Origin: an uncultured Collinsella sp.
Lineage (GTDB): Bacteria > Actinomycetota > Coriobacteriia > Coriobacteriales > Coriobacteriaceae
Direction: 5' to 3'
Length of the DNA stretch: 25,672 nt
Assembly: GCA_900547655.1 (NCBI GenBank)
Contig: URHQ01000024.1
Span: 1 to 25,672 of the forward strand
The notes beneath the pieces were generated by a model that was not told the origin of the DNA, did not search any database, and saw only the letters and a list, made by a program, of their open reading frames with translations. Position 1 is the first letter of the stretch, and each line of letters opens with the position of its first letter. A program made the translations under genes and the position numbers. This document shows, piece by piece, positions 8,301 to 17,080 of this stretch.

Positions 8301-10022
8301 ATCGGCCTGATTTCGCCTCCGCCGCACCACGACATCTACTCCATCGAGGACTTGGCAGAGCTTATCTTCGATCTTAAGAACGCCAACCCCGGCGCGCGCG
8401 TGTCGGTCAAGCTGGTCAGCGAGGCCGGCGTCGGCACCATCGCCACCGGCGTGGCCAAGGGCGCTGCCGACAAGATCTTGATCAGCGGCCACAATGGCGG
8501 CTCGGGTGCCGCTGCGCGCGACTCTATCTGGCACGCGGGTCTGCCGCTGGAGCTTGGCCTTGCCGAGGCCCAGCAGACGCTGCTGCAAAACGGTTTGCGC
8601 TCACGCGTGGTGCTCGAGGCCGATGGCAAGCTCATGGACGGCACCGACGTCGCCGTCGCCTGCCTGCTGGGTGCCGAGGAGTTTGGCTTTGCGACCATGC
8701 CGCTCATCTCCATGGGCTGCCTCATGCAGCGCGACTGCCAGCAGGATACCTGCCCGGCCGGCATTGCTACGCAAAACTGCCGCCTGCGTCGCGGCTTCCG
8801 CGGCAAGCCAGAGCACGTCGAGCACTTTATGCTCTTTGTTGCCGAGCAGCTGCGCGAGGTCATGGCGAGCCTGGGCTTCCGCACCGTCGACGAGATGGTC
8901 GGCCATCCCGAGTGCTTGCGCCAGATTGAGGTCCCGGGCAACCGCAAGGCTAACCTGCTGGATCTGTCGCCCGTGCTGGCAAGCGCGACCTGTGAGTTTG
9001 GTGCCCATATCCCGGGTGCCGACGGCCGTCACTTCCTGCCGCAGATGGCTGCCGACAGCGAGCTCGACAAGACGCTCGACTCCACGTTGTTTGTGCCCTA
9101 TACGGCCGATGCCCGTGCGCACCTGCGTCCGATTCGCTTCCGCGCCGACATCGCCAACGTCAACCGCTGCGTGGGCACCATCTTGGGCAACGCGGTGACC
9201 AAGGCGCATCCCGAGGGCCTGCCCGCTGGCTCCATCACCATCGATTGCGATGGTTCGGCCGGTCAGAGCTTTGGCGCCTTCCTGCCGCGCGGCATTACGC
9301 TCAACGTGTGCGGCGACGCCAACGACTACTTTGGCAAGGGCCTTTCGGGCGGCGAGGTGTCGGTGCGCCCCAACCCGCATGCGACCTACAAGTTCGACGA
9401 AAACATCATCGTGGGCAACGTTGCGTTCTTTGGTGCTACGAGCGGCCGCGGCTTCATTAACGGTCTTGCCGGCCAGCGTTTTGCCGTACGCAACTCCGGT
9501 GCCACCGTGGTGGTCGAGGGCTGCGGCAACCATGGCTGCGAGTACATGACGGGCGGTCTGGCACTCATCCTGGGCGAGGTCGGGCAGAATTTTGCCGCCG
9601 GCATGACAGGCGGCGTGGCCTATGTCTTTGACCAGTACGGCACGCTCGATGCCCGCGTGAACCACGAGAGCGTTGAGCTCAAGGCCCCGACGGCAGACGA
9701 GCTGGCGCAGATTCGCGAGCTCATCCAAGAGCACGTGGACGCGACGCAGAGTCCGCGCGGCATCAAGCTGCTCTACAGCTTCGACTCGATGAGCAAGCAC
9801 TTTGTGAAGGTCATTCCGACCGAGTACGAGCGCGTGCTGGCGATTGTCGCTGCGGCCGAGGCCGTGGGCAAGACGCATGCGCAGGCCGAGGAGTTGGCGT
9901 TTGACATTGTGACCGGTCGCGCGAGTGCCGCGGATGTCGCTCGCTTTGATGTCGCGGGCGGTGCTGCGGGCACTGCGTCCGTGGCTGCCAGCTCTGTTGC
10001 TTCGACCAAGAAGGAGGCGTAA
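5325..10022 (+). CDS. gltB: glutamate synthase (GOGAT), large subunit
   Basis: This 1565-residue protein converts glutamine plus 2-oxoglutarate to two glutamates together with GltD. The start is ATG 5325, preceded by AGGGGAGG. A 20-residue propeptide precedes Cys21 in DACGIGA, the family's N-terminal nucleophile after cleavage. Domains in order: class II glutamine amidotransferase (about 21-420), central domain (about 470-780), FMN-binding synthase domain (about 830-1230), and the GXGXG beta-helix domain (about 1280-1520). The 3Fe-4S cysteines are visible at CLMQRDCQQDTC (Cys1132, 1138, 1143). It is slightly longer than the usual roughly 1500 residues, with an Ala/Ser-rich C-terminal tail. 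gltD starts 5 bp after its stop, so the two form an operon. Confidence in identity is very high. Confidence 0.97.
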   Translation: MQADSVQQQGLYRPEFDHDACGIGALADINGERHHQILDDALSILVNLEHRGGTGLEKNTGDGAGILFQVPHHFFRKEAQKCGQILPAEGDYGVAMLFFPQDDKGVEDARRVFEEGCAEAGVPLLFWREVPVDPHDLGETARACMPTILQAFLGRPDDTPAGDAFERRLYVCRRTIEKKADAEFALRDKIFYVCSMSSRTIVYKGMLVATQMRRFFTDLNDAAVKTAVALVHSRYSTNTTPSWERAHPNRFIIHNGEINTLKGNVNWIRAREPNLYSPVLQHDLERVMPIINREGSDSAILDNVLEFLVMNGRPLTRAASMLLPEPWDHNDSLSEERRAYDAYQSMLMEPWDGPAAIAFTDGRTLGAALDRNGLRPARYYVTRDGRFMLASEVGTIEVSPENILTSGCLGPGQMLEVDFARGRVIYNDELRARYAKEKPYRDWIAEETLTVDALDRPAAATPAEDAEVPAAVRMAKLGYHWDDVDEVVRPMAQQGKAPLASMGIDAPLACLSKKTRSFFDYFYQLFAQVTNPPIDALREHMVTSTTLYLGNHGNLLEDSRTACQLVRLERPLLSEEEFERICAIDRVGFKTRRFRAVYRRDAGEGALQAALKQLAEDVEAAVRDGVNIVVLSDRAAAGEVPVPSLPAVGCVHNHLIRAGVRTFADIVVECGDAVSPHDFAALVGYSASGIYPYNAHACIRDLAAHGDLDVTAEQGIANYNKAATAGIVSIMSKMGISTVQSYHSAQIFEAVGFTPEFVNAYFAGTVSRVGGMGVEDVEREQNERYDAALAILKSPAPDQLPTLGLTKWRPLGGEDHLIDPQTVYLLQTACREDSYDTFKEYSARLHRTGRAVRLRDLLDFNVNGRTPVSLDEVEPALNIVRRFNTGAMSYGSISKEAHECMAIAMNRLHGRSNSGEGGEDPRRETPLANGDSKNSAIKQVASARFGVTSRYLCSAFEIQIKMAQGAKPGEGGHLPGKKVYPWIAEVRQSTPGIGLISPPPHHDIYSIEDLAELIFDLKNANPGARVSVKLVSEAGVGTIATGVAKGAADKILISGHNGGSGAAARDSIWHAGLPLELGLAEAQQTLLQNGLRSRVVLEADGKLMDGTDVAVACLLGAEEFGFATMPLISMGCLMQRDCQQDTCPAGIATQNCRLRRGFRGKPEHVEHFMLFVAEQLREVMASLGFRTVDEMVGHPECLRQIEVPGNRKANLLDLSPVLASATCEFGAHIPGADGRHFLPQMAADSELDKTLDSTLFVPYTADARAHLRPIRFRADIANVNRCVGTILGNAVTKAHPEGLPAGSITIDCDGSAGQSFGAFLPRGITLNVCGDANDYFGKGLSGGEVSVRPNPHATYKFDENIIVGNVAFFGATSGRGFINGLAGQRFAVRNSGATVVVEGCGNHGCEYMTGGLALILGEVGQNFAAGMTGGVAYVFDQYGTLDARVNHESVELKAPTADELAQIRELIQEHVDATQSPRGIKLLYSFDSMSKHFVKVIPTEYERVLAIVAAAEAVGKTHAQAEELAFDIVTGRASAADVARFDVAGGAAGTASVAASSVASTKKEA

Positions 10023-10027
10023 GTGCC

Positions 10028-11509
<1,482 letters not shown>

Positions 11510-11520
11510 GGTAGTCATTT

Positions 11521-11577
11521 AAGAACGTCCCCAACGACTGAACTGCCTCCCATTAGTCATTGGGGACGTTCTTTTTT
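11521..11577 (+). terminator. gltBD terminator formed by a GGGGACGTTC palindrome
   Basis: AAGAACGTCCCCAACGACT (11521-11539) pairs with AGTCATTGGGGACGTTCTT, followed by a T-run (11572-11577), giving a long intrinsic terminator. A third, imperfect copy of the right arm follows at 11581-11601 (TAGTCGTTGGGGACACTCTT). The GGGGAC-type palindrome is of the kind I associate with REP elements mobilised by Y1/RAYT transposases; no such transposase lies in the window. Confidence 0.82.
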
Positions 11578-11601
11578 GTCTAGTCGTTGGGGACACTCTT
11601 T

Positions 11602-11842
11602 GCGAGCGATTTGCTCGTTTGTCGACGTGTGGGTGTTCATTTGTTGACGTTTGGGGCTGTGGTTCTCTGCTGTTTCTGTGGTGGTAGCGGGCGCTTGCCT
11701 CAAAATGGCGGGTTGGCTGTCTATGTCTACCTGCGGTTTCTTTGCGGTGCGCTCATTCGGTCAAGTGTCCCGTCAAGTGTTTGGTTAGCATCTGGTTTGC
11801 AGTCGAAGGCCTATTTTGCCCGCGCTTGCCTCGGTTGCTCGC
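11602..11842. other. non-coding gap, no convincing gene
   Basis: This stretch between the gltBD terminator and the next gene is T-rich on the + strand. An 88-codon reading frame crosses it but has no ribosome binding site, an implausible composition and no family signature. The small stem CGAGC-GATTT-GCTCG occurs near 11609. The direct repeat GTCAAGTGT occurs twice near 11762-11782. I see nothing else. Confidence 0.5.
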
Positions 11843-11884
11843 CCTCCTCGTAAGCTCAAATTGAGGTTCATCAGTTTGAGGAGG
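11843..11884 (+). promoter_or_regulatory. possible SD-sequestering hairpin
   Basis: CCTCCTC (11843-11849) is perfectly complementary to the Shine-Dalgarno GAGGAGG (11878-11884) of the following gene. The intervening 28 nt contain their own small palindrome, CTCAAATTGAG. In the mRNA this could hide the ribosome binding site and make translation conditional. It rests on sequence complementarity alone. Confidence 0.4.
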
Positions 11885-11889
11885 ATGCC

Positions 11890-12597
11890 ATGACTGACCA
11901 AGTTTTTGACCGAGCACAGCTGGCCGAAGCCGTCGGCAACGATATTGCCGACATGGCTCACTTTTGGATGCTGCGGAAGTTTCAATTCCTGGAGCCGGCG
12001 CGCGAGCAGTTCGAGATTATCGTCGATCCGTGGCTCAGCTATTGTGAGGAACCTTCTCAAAACGAAATCATGGCCTACAACATGGCGTTTACCGATTGGC
12101 TGTTGTTTGAGCGCCCCTATTACCACGGCAAGACGCTGTTGGAGCTGTATGTGGACGAGCCACCGGCGTCAATTTCTCCTGCTTCGCGCAGGCGACTTAA
12201 GCAGGTGCGTGACACGCAGTATTTCTCGCGTTTTGGCATTTTGGACAAGGATCCCGCGACTGGCATGGTCGTGCTGAAGGACACGCGCACCGACTGTCGC
12301 TTTGACGTCTACGACCCACATATCGTGCAAAAGGAGCACTGGAACGATGGCGCGATTGCGGTGCGACTCGCGTGCGTCGACGATGTCTGGCTGACGGCGG
12401 GGCAACTCTACCTGTATGACATCGCGCGCCTGAGCGACACGGCGGTCGACGGGCCGGGCGCGGTGCATCCCGAGGACCTAGAGGACGGTTTCGACACCTC
12501 GTGTATCAGCTTCTTTTTGCGCCTGGTTCGCGACATCATGGGCGCCCAGGGGCGCTACGTGAAGTCGCTCAATATTTACGAGCAGGAATGGGAGTAG
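11890..12597 (+). CDS. conserved-looking hypothetical cytoplasmic protein
   Basis: This is a 235-residue acidic protein. ATG 11890 has a perfect GAGGAGG 5 bp upstream. There is no signal peptide, membrane segment or cysteine cluster. The segment FTDWLLFERPYYHGKTLLEL (about residues 58-77) resembles a motif seen in the N-terminal parts of some SEC-C/YecA-like bacterial proteins, but the SEC-C zinc motif itself is absent. The rest is a mixed alpha/beta sequence with many aromatic residues. I do not recognise a function. Translation may be controlled by the hairpin just upstream. Hairpin array II begins 40 bp after the stop. Confidence 0.75.
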   Translation: MTDQVFDRAQLAEAVGNDIADMAHFWMLRKFQFLEPAREQFEIIVDPWLSYCEEPSQNEIMAYNMAFTDWLLFERPYYHGKTLLELYVDEPPASISPASRRRLKQVRDTQYFSRFGILDKDPATGMVVLKDTRTDCRFDVYDPHIVQKEHWNDGAIAVRLACVDDVWLTAGQLYLYDIARLSDTAVDGPGAVHPEDLEDGFDTSCISFFLRLVRDIMGAQGRYVKSLNIYEQEWE

Positions 12598-12637
12598 GGA
12601 GTGGGCAGTTGTCGCCTGCCTTGCCTTCTGCCTTTAT

Positions 12638-12775
12638 GTCTCGATCTGTAACGTCTAGGGACAAAAAAACCGGTCTACCTGTTACAGATCGAGACGAACG
12701 CTTGGGCACCGCTGGTTTGTCTAAATCTGTAACGTTTAGGGGCCTGGAGAACGTCTTCCTGTTACAGATCAAGAC
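12638..12775 (+). repeat. hairpin array II: two units
   Basis: Units lie at 12638-12695 (58 bp, one extra A in the core) and 12719-12775 (57 bp), separated by a 23-bp linker. The start-to-start distance is therefore 81 bp. Arms belong to the same family as array I. The array lies between the unknown protein ending at 12597 and the nuclease-like gene starting near 12829. Confidence 0.92.
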
Positions 12776-12828
12776 GTTTGCCGACAGCGGCAACGGTGGC
12801 AATGGCCCATTTCTCCGATGTGGTGGTG

Positions 12829-13872
12829 ATGGAAGTGTCTAATATCGTTTTCAAACAGAAGCATGCAACACGTAACACCTTGGCGCGGAATAGGATGCTT
12901 GCCAGGCTCGCGAAGGCGGCTGAACAAGGCGTGCTGCTTGTGACGCACGACAATGCCGATCTCATGTGGCTGCGGCGTCATGTGGGGACCGATGACATTG
13001 CGGAGCCCGAGCCGTATTTGTTCTGCTTTCAACATGATTGGGTTGTACTGACGCCGGCGGAGCGAGCGCTGCGTACCATCAAAGGGCTTGCGGAGTTTCA
13101 TCCCGATTGGGCGTTTTGGGGTTATGACGCGGCGCTTTTGTGGGGTCTGGAGGTGCCGAATGATCTGCTCGGGCCGCGATTTCTTGTTAAGACAGGTTGC
13201 TCGGTGCCGCTGAGTGCGGGATGTAGGCTGTTGCGTCCGCAGGCGGTGGGTGCGCTTGAACAAGTCGACGGCGTGCAGGTGACGTCGTTTTGGCGCACGG
13301 TGGAGGATTGCCTGCTGCGAGCGCCGTTTTCGTACGGGTTGGCGATTGCCGATTCTGCGTTGCGAGCAAAGGGCGTATCGCGCGATGACTTTTGTGAGCG
13401 GCTTCGAATGGATTGTGAAGGCAAGCGCGGGTATCGCAGAGCGCAGGTGATTGCGTCGTATGCGGACGGGCTGTCCGAAAACGGCGGCGAGTCTCGTTTT
13501 CGGGCGTTCTTTATTGCGTACGGCTTTCCAGTTCCGGAGCTGCAGGTGGAGTTTCGTGATCCGCTCGATCCGAGCCAAGTGTTTCGCGTTGATTATTTTT
13601 GGAGGCTCGAGGACGGAACGTGCGTGATTGGCGAGCTGGACGGAAAGGGGAAGTATGCCTTGCAGAACGACGAGGGTCGGGAGTCGATCGACCCATTCGT
13701 GGCAGAACGTCAGCGGGAGTCCCATCTGACAATGCTCGGACACAAGGTGCTTCGGTTTACGTTTGATGAGCTCAAGAATCCGGGGAAGCTGGTTGAGAAG
13801 ATGAGGCTGGCGGGTATTCCGCGACGGGCCGATTTGGCCGAGGAATGGAGATGCCAGTGGTATGGGCGCTGA
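12829..13872 (+). CDS. AbiEi-like protein with PD-(D/E)XK nuclease-like C-terminal domain
   Basis: This is a protein of about 347 residues. The N-terminal half has the pattern of AbiEi-type/DUF559-linked proteins in actinobacteria: LTPAERALRTIKGL, a central WGYDAALLWGL, and TSFWRTVEDCLLRAPFSYGL. The C-terminal domain matches a DUF559/Vsr-like restriction-endonuclease fold: ESRFRAFFIAYGFPVPELQV, then VDYFW with the candidate Asp, then GELDGKGKY as the E-x-D/x-K catalytic-type motif. Activity on DNA is inferred, not shown. The start is uncertain: ATG 12829 is chosen because ATG 12802 and an upstream TTG also lack good ribosome binding sites. Codon use is looser and more T-ending than in its neighbours, suggesting an accessory gene. 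It is bracketed by hairpin arrays II and III. Confidence 0.72.
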   Translation: MEVSNIVFKQKHATRNTLARNRMLARLAKAAEQGVLLVTHDNADLMWLRRHVGTDDIAEPEPYLFCFQHDWVVLTPAERALRTIKGLAEFHPDWAFWGYDAALLWGLEVPNDLLGPRFLVKTGCSVPLSAGCRLLRPQAVGALEQVDGVQVTSFWRTVEDCLLRAPFSYGLAIADSALRAKGVSRDDFCERLRMDCEGKRGYRRAQVIASYADGLSENGGESRFRAFFIAYGFPVPELQVEFRDPLDPSQVFRVDYFWRLEDGTCVIGELDGKGKYALQNDEGRESIDPFVAERQRESHLTMLGHKVLRFTFDELKNPGKLVEKMRLAGIPRRADLAEEWRCQWYGR

Positions 13873-13913
13873 GGGGTGCAGCTGATGCGGATGTGGTTGT
13901 TCCTGTCGAGTTT

Positions 13914-14210
13914 GTCTCAATCTGTAACAACAAGGGGCCGTTTGGCCTCGTAACTGTTACAGATCAAGACGGAAGGTTGGCTGCCGCTAAAAGATCTCAA
14001 TCTGTAACATCTAGAGGCCGAAAACCGGTCTAACTGTTACAGATTTAGACGTTTGACGACGGGGCTGGAGAATATCTCAATCTGTAACGTTTGGCGGCTG
14101 TTTGGGCCCGTAACTGTTACAGATTGAGACGGAAGGTTGGCGGCTGCCGAAAGATCTCGATCTGTAACATCAAGGGGCCCAATAACCCTGTACCTGTTAC
14201 AGATCGAGAC
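13914..14210 (+). repeat. hairpin array III: four 57-bp units at exact 80-bp period
   Basis: Units start at 13914, 13994, 14074 and 14154 and each is 57 bp long, with 23-bp linkers. Linkers 1 and 3 are near-identical (both begin GGAAGGTTGGC and end AAAG), while linker 2 differs, so the array also looks like a duplicated 160-bp pair. The cores are variable but all are 25 nt. The array fills most of the 487-bp gap 13873-14359; the remainder upstream of the amidohydrolase shows only a GATAAT-like -10 near 14312. Confidence 0.94.
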
Positions 14211-14359
14211 ATTCCCCTGATGTTGCTGGGGTGGGGCTGCAACGTATTCCGTCCCCCACATCCCCTCTTCCCTCCGTTAACCGATATGTCCGCAGCAATC
14301 CTGCCGCGCTGGATAATAATGGACAGATGTTCAAGTTTTCTGAGGGGGAGGAGCTCGAT

Positions 14360-15730
14360 ATGGCGTCTGCCGATCGTCCCACGTTGTTTATCAATGCGAC
14401 CGTCTTGGATGGCTCGGAGCATATGGAGCCGCAGCCCGATATGGCCGTGGCCGTCGAGCGTGGCATCATCACCTGGATGGGACCGAGCGCCGTGGCGCAG
14501 GCGCCGGCGGGTGCCGAGGTCATCGACCTGGGCGGTGCGTATCTCATGCCGGGTCTCATCAATATGCACGTGCATCTGTGCGGTTCGGGCAAACCGGTCT
14601 CGGCGGGCGATGCGGGCGCACTCATGAAGAAACTCGACAATCCCGTGGGCCGCGCCATCGTCCGCCATATCCTCAAAGGCAGCGCCCAGCAGCAGCTGGC
14701 AAGCGGCGTGACCACGGTGCGCGGTGCAGGCGACCCGCTGTTTGCCGACATCGCCGTGCGCAACGCCATCGACGCCGGTAAGTATCAGGGTCCGCGTCTG
14801 GTAGCGCCGGGAACGGGCGTTACGGTGCCGGGTGGCCACGGTGCGGGCCTCTTTGCGCAGGTCGCCAATACCCCCGGCGAGGCGGCCGAACAGGTGCGCG
14901 ACCTGTATGCGCGCGGCGCCGACGTCATCAAGCTGTTCGTGACGGGCGGCGTGTTCGATGCGACCGAGGTGGGCGAGCCGGGCGTGCTGCGTATGCCGGT
15001 GGAGGTTGCCGCTGCGGCGTGCAAGGCGGCGCACGAGGTTGGCCTTCCGGTCATGGCCCATGTCGAGAGCACCGAAGGTGTGAAGGCCGCGCTTCAGGCC
15101 GGCGTCGACACAATTGAGCACGGCGCTCCGATGACCCCCGAGATCCTGGAGCTGTACCGCGGCGCCGCGGGAACACAGCTCGAGGGACGCGCGCCGAGCG
15201 TGACCTGCACGATCAGCCCGGCGCTGCCGTTTGTACTGCTCGATCCGGAAAAGACTCATTCGACTGACACGCAAAAGAAGAACGGCGACATCGTGTGCTC
15301 GGGCATTATCGAGAGTGCTCGTGCGGCGCTAGAAGCCGGTATCAAGGTAGGCCTGGGCACGGACTCGAGCTGCCCGTTCGTGACGCAGTACGACATGTGG
15401 CGCGAGGTGGCCTACTTTGCCAAGTACGTCAAAGTGAGCAATGCGTTTGCGCTGCACACGGCCACGCAGGTCAATGCCGAGCTGCTGGGCCTGGGTGACG
15501 AGACCGGTACGATCGAGTGCGGCAAGGCGGCCGATATTCTGGTGACGCGCGAGAACCCGCTCGATGACCTGTGCGCTCTGCGTGAACCGATGCATGTGAT
15601 GTGTCGCGGTGACCTGGTGCGCAAGCTCAAGGTGAAGCGTATTCCCGAGGTTGACGCCGAGCTCGACGCGATTATGGCCATGCCGGCAGAAGCCCTGGCA
15701 GAGGAGCTCGCTCGCGATGGCGTAGCGTAA
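14360..15730 (+). CDS. metal-dependent amidohydrolase (imidazolonepropionase / Xaa-Pro dipeptidase-like)
   Basis: This is a 456-residue cytoplasmic enzyme of the amidohydrolase superfamily, which hydrolyses amide or C-N bonds at one or two metal ions in a TIM barrel. Metal ligands in order: NMHVHL (His70, His72), the carboxylatable Lys191 in DVIKLFVTGG, His234 in MAHVE, His254 in IEHGAP, and the catalytic Asp335 in GLGTDSS. The full set is intact. The closest subgroup by pattern is the imidazolonepropionase-like/prolidase type; the substrate cannot be told. The start is ATG 14360, with GGGGGAGGAG upstream; longer in-frame extensions run back towards array III and are not needed. It appears monocistronic and ends at a terminator. 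Confidence 0.9.
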   Translation: MASADRPTLFINATVLDGSEHMEPQPDMAVAVERGIITWMGPSAVAQAPAGAEVIDLGGAYLMPGLINMHVHLCGSGKPVSAGDAGALMKKLDNPVGRAIVRHILKGSAQQQLASGVTTVRGAGDPLFADIAVRNAIDAGKYQGPRLVAPGTGVTVPGGHGAGLFAQVANTPGEAAEQVRDLYARGADVIKLFVTGGVFDATEVGEPGVLRMPVEVAAAACKAAHEVGLPVMAHVESTEGVKAALQAGVDTIEHGAPMTPEILELYRGAAGTQLEGRAPSVTCTISPALPFVLLDPEKTHSTDTQKKNGDIVCSGIIESARAALEAGIKVGLGTDSSCPFVTQYDMWREVAYFAKYVKVSNAFALHTATQVNAELLGLGDETGTIECGKAADILVTRENPLDDLCALREPMHVMCRGDLVRKLKVKRIPEVDAELDAIMAMPAEALAEELARDGVA

Positions 15731-15783
15731 GCGCTGACGCGACGGGGCGACAGCTTTATCGAATGATGTCGCTCCATGCAAAT

Positions 15784-15820
15784 AGCCGAGGTCTCAACAT
15801 GAGGCCTCGGCTTTTATTTT
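15784..15820 (+). terminator. rho-independent terminator after the amidohydrolase
   Basis: AGCCGAGG plus inner CTC pairs with GAG plus CCTCGGCT around a short loop, followed by TTTTATTTT. It lies between convergent genes; on the minus strand the stem is followed by a weaker T-rich stretch, so it may work both ways. Confidence 0.85.
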
Positions 15821-15837
15821 GCCCTATGGTGTAGCGG

Positions 15838-16311
15838 CTAGGAGCGCGTCTCCATCTTGGCGTGGCACTTGGGGCAGGTGACGCGGATCTTGCCCTTGCC
15901 CTTGGGGACGGACAGCATCTGGCCGCAGTTGGGGCACTTGAGGTAGGCCGTGGTCTTGCGACCCTTCCACATCTTCTTGGCCGTTCGCTTGGCGCGCTCA
16001 AAGTCCTCCTTGCTGGTACCAGCGGCACGCGAAGCGTTTGCGGCCGCAGTCCCGCCGCCCAAGCTGGCGACGAACTTGCCTAGGCCGGGGACGTTTGCGG
16101 TCGCCGTGACAAAGGCATCGTTCTCCTTGCGGCGGGCGTCGATGTTTTTGGACAGGCCACGCAGCACGCCGAGTACGATTACGGCGATGGCGATCCAGCT
16201 GAGCCACTGAATACGGGCCATCGATCCGATCATCGCGATGACGATTCCAGCAAAGCCCATCACGATGGTGAGCTCGTCGGCGCCGTTGCGACCCTTCATA
16301 AAGTCATTCAT
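15838..16311 (-). CDS. small membrane protein with C-terminal zinc ribbon
   Basis: This 157-residue protein starts at ATG 16311 with AAAGG upstream. Two hydrophobic segments (about 15-32 and 36-50) form a membrane hairpin. A polar linker follows, then a basic stretch (RAKRTAKKMWKGRKT) and a C-terminal zinc ribbon with CPNCG and CPKCH separated by about 17 residues. The topology suggests that both ends are cytoplasmic. Such proteins are common and uncharacterised; a role in binding nucleic acid or protein at the membrane is a guess. It lies downstream of csoR on the same strand but is separated by a palindrome, so co-transcription with the copper genes is uncertain. Confidence 0.82.
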   Translation of the reverse strand: MNDFMKGRNGADELTIVMGFAGIVIAMIGSMARIQWLSWIAIAVIVLGVLRGLSKNIDARRKENDAFVTATANVPGLGKFVASLGGGTAAANASRAAGTSKEDFERAKRTAKKMWKGRKTTAYLKCPNCGQMLSVPKGKGKIRVTCPKCHAKMETRS

Positions 16312-16359
16312 GCAGAACTGCCTTTCATTTCGCTGTGCTGCACGCTTTTATACCCCTTT

Positions 16360-16424
16360 TGGTGCATTGGGGACAGGTTAATCTGCACCAAGGTGGTGCA
16401 AACGTACCTGTCCCCCTTGCACCA
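16360..16424. repeat. 65-bp GGGGACAGGT palindrome (type D)
   Basis: The arm TGGTGCATTGGGGACAGGT (16360-16378) pairs with the ACCTGTCCCCCTTGCACCA region on the right with a small bulge. The centre holds a further palindrome, GCACCAAGGTGGTGC. It begins one base after the csoR stop and lies before the zinc-ribbon gene on the minus strand. GGGGACAGGT palindromes occur in many unrelated bacteria and I associate them with REP/RAYT-type elements; no transposase is present here. Confidence 0.8.
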
Positions 16425-16425
16425 A

Positions 16426-16698
16426 TTACTTGGCGAGCTTGTCGACGACGCGCTCTATCTCGGCGAGCTTGGCGGCTTTGAGCTCCTCGTCGCCCGATTC
16501 GATGGCCGAGGCGACGCAGCCCTCGATGTGTGCCTTCAACACATCGGCGTTGATGCGGGCGATGAGCGCCTGCGTGGCCATGAGCTGCGTGGAGATGTCG
16601 ACGCAGTAACGGTCCTCCTCCACCATCCGCAGGATGCCGTCGATTTGCCCGCGTGCCGTCTTGAGCATGCGGGTCACCGATTTATGGTCTGCCATCAT
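16426..16698 (-). CDS. csoR: copper-sensing transcriptional repressor CsoR
   Basis: This 90-residue all-helical DNA-binding protein of the CsoR/RcnR family releases its operator when it binds Cu(I). The Cu(I) ligands are present in the canonical C-H-C arrangement: Cys32 (RYCVDI), His57 and Cys61 (KAHIEGC). Length and order of helices are typical. Two ATGs sit together (16698 and 16695); the first is taken, with GAGGA upstream. It is the third gene of the minus-strand block copA-copZ-csoR and presumably represses it through the operator at 19604-19620. Palindrome B2 separates it from copZ, which may uncouple its level from that of the pump. Confidence 0.95.
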   Translation of the reverse strand: MMADHKSVTRMLKTARGQIDGILRMVEEDRYCVDISTQLMATQALIARINADVLKAHIEGCVASAIESGDEELKAAKLAEIERVVDKLAK

Positions 16699-16740
16699 GG
16701 CGGGTCCTCGTTTCTGGTCGATTTTCCGGATGCCCCCGTT

Positions 16741-16807
16741 AGTTGCGGTGAAATAGTTCTTGTTTGCAGGCTTGAAGCGCTAAAACAGGAACTATTTCAC
16801 CGCAACT
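16741..16807. repeat. 67-bp intergenic palindrome, type B, copy 2
   Basis: It has the same 22-23-22 layout and outer arm (AGTTGCGGTGAAATA) as the copy at 2465-2531. The inner arm is GTTCTTG/CAGGAAC instead of GGACTG/CAGTCC, so the arms differ in a paired way, and one G-T pair is the only imperfection. The loop retains TTTGC, TTGA and GCTA. It lies between csoR and copZ. Confidence 0.9.
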
Positions 16808-16833
16808 TCTGAGGATTGAGTAGGCAGCGTCTG

Positions 16834-17055
16834 CTACGCGGCGGTCACGGACAGGGCGTGGAACTTCTCGCCCGCTCCCTCGACGGCGGCGGCGAGCTGC
16901 TCGGCGGTCACGGTGTCGGCGCACTCCACCTGGACGGTCTGGGTCTCGTGGTCGGCATCGGCATCGGTCACGCCGGCAACGTTGAGCAGTGCCGTCTCGA
17001 CGGTAGCGTCGCAGTGGCCGCACATAAGGCCGGAAGTCTTGATTGTGTATCGCAT
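16834..17055 (-). CDS. copZ: copper chaperone, heavy-metal-associated domain (CopZ-like)
   Basis: This 73-residue protein is one HMA ferredoxin-like domain. It binds Cu(I) in the cytoplasm and hands it to the CopA ATPase. The metal motif GLMCGHC is at residues 9-15 (Cys12, Cys15), with the usual second half containing VQVECADTVTAEQL. The start is ATG 17055, with a strong GGGAGGAA 7 bp upstream. A longer in-frame start at 17166 would translate the palindrome between the genes and is rejected. It lies 147 bp after copA and before csoR, the standard copper-resistance set. The His in the CxxC loop (CGHC) is unusual compared with the common CxxC residues, but seen in the family. Confidence 0.92.
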   Translation of the reverse strand: MRYTIKTSGLMCGHCDATVETALLNVAGVTDADADHETQTVQVECADTVTAEQLAAAVEGAGEKFHALSVTAA

Positions 17056-17080
17056 GGGTATTCCTCCCTGTTGTGTCGGC

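Noticed and set aside
11587..11853. 88-codon ORF after gltD
   Set aside because: No ribosome binding site, it starts inside a repeat half-copy, and its composition is implausible for this genome.
12638..14210. Hairpins as rho-independent terminators
   Set aside because: No T-run follows the right arm in any intact copy, and several copies lie between divergent genes.
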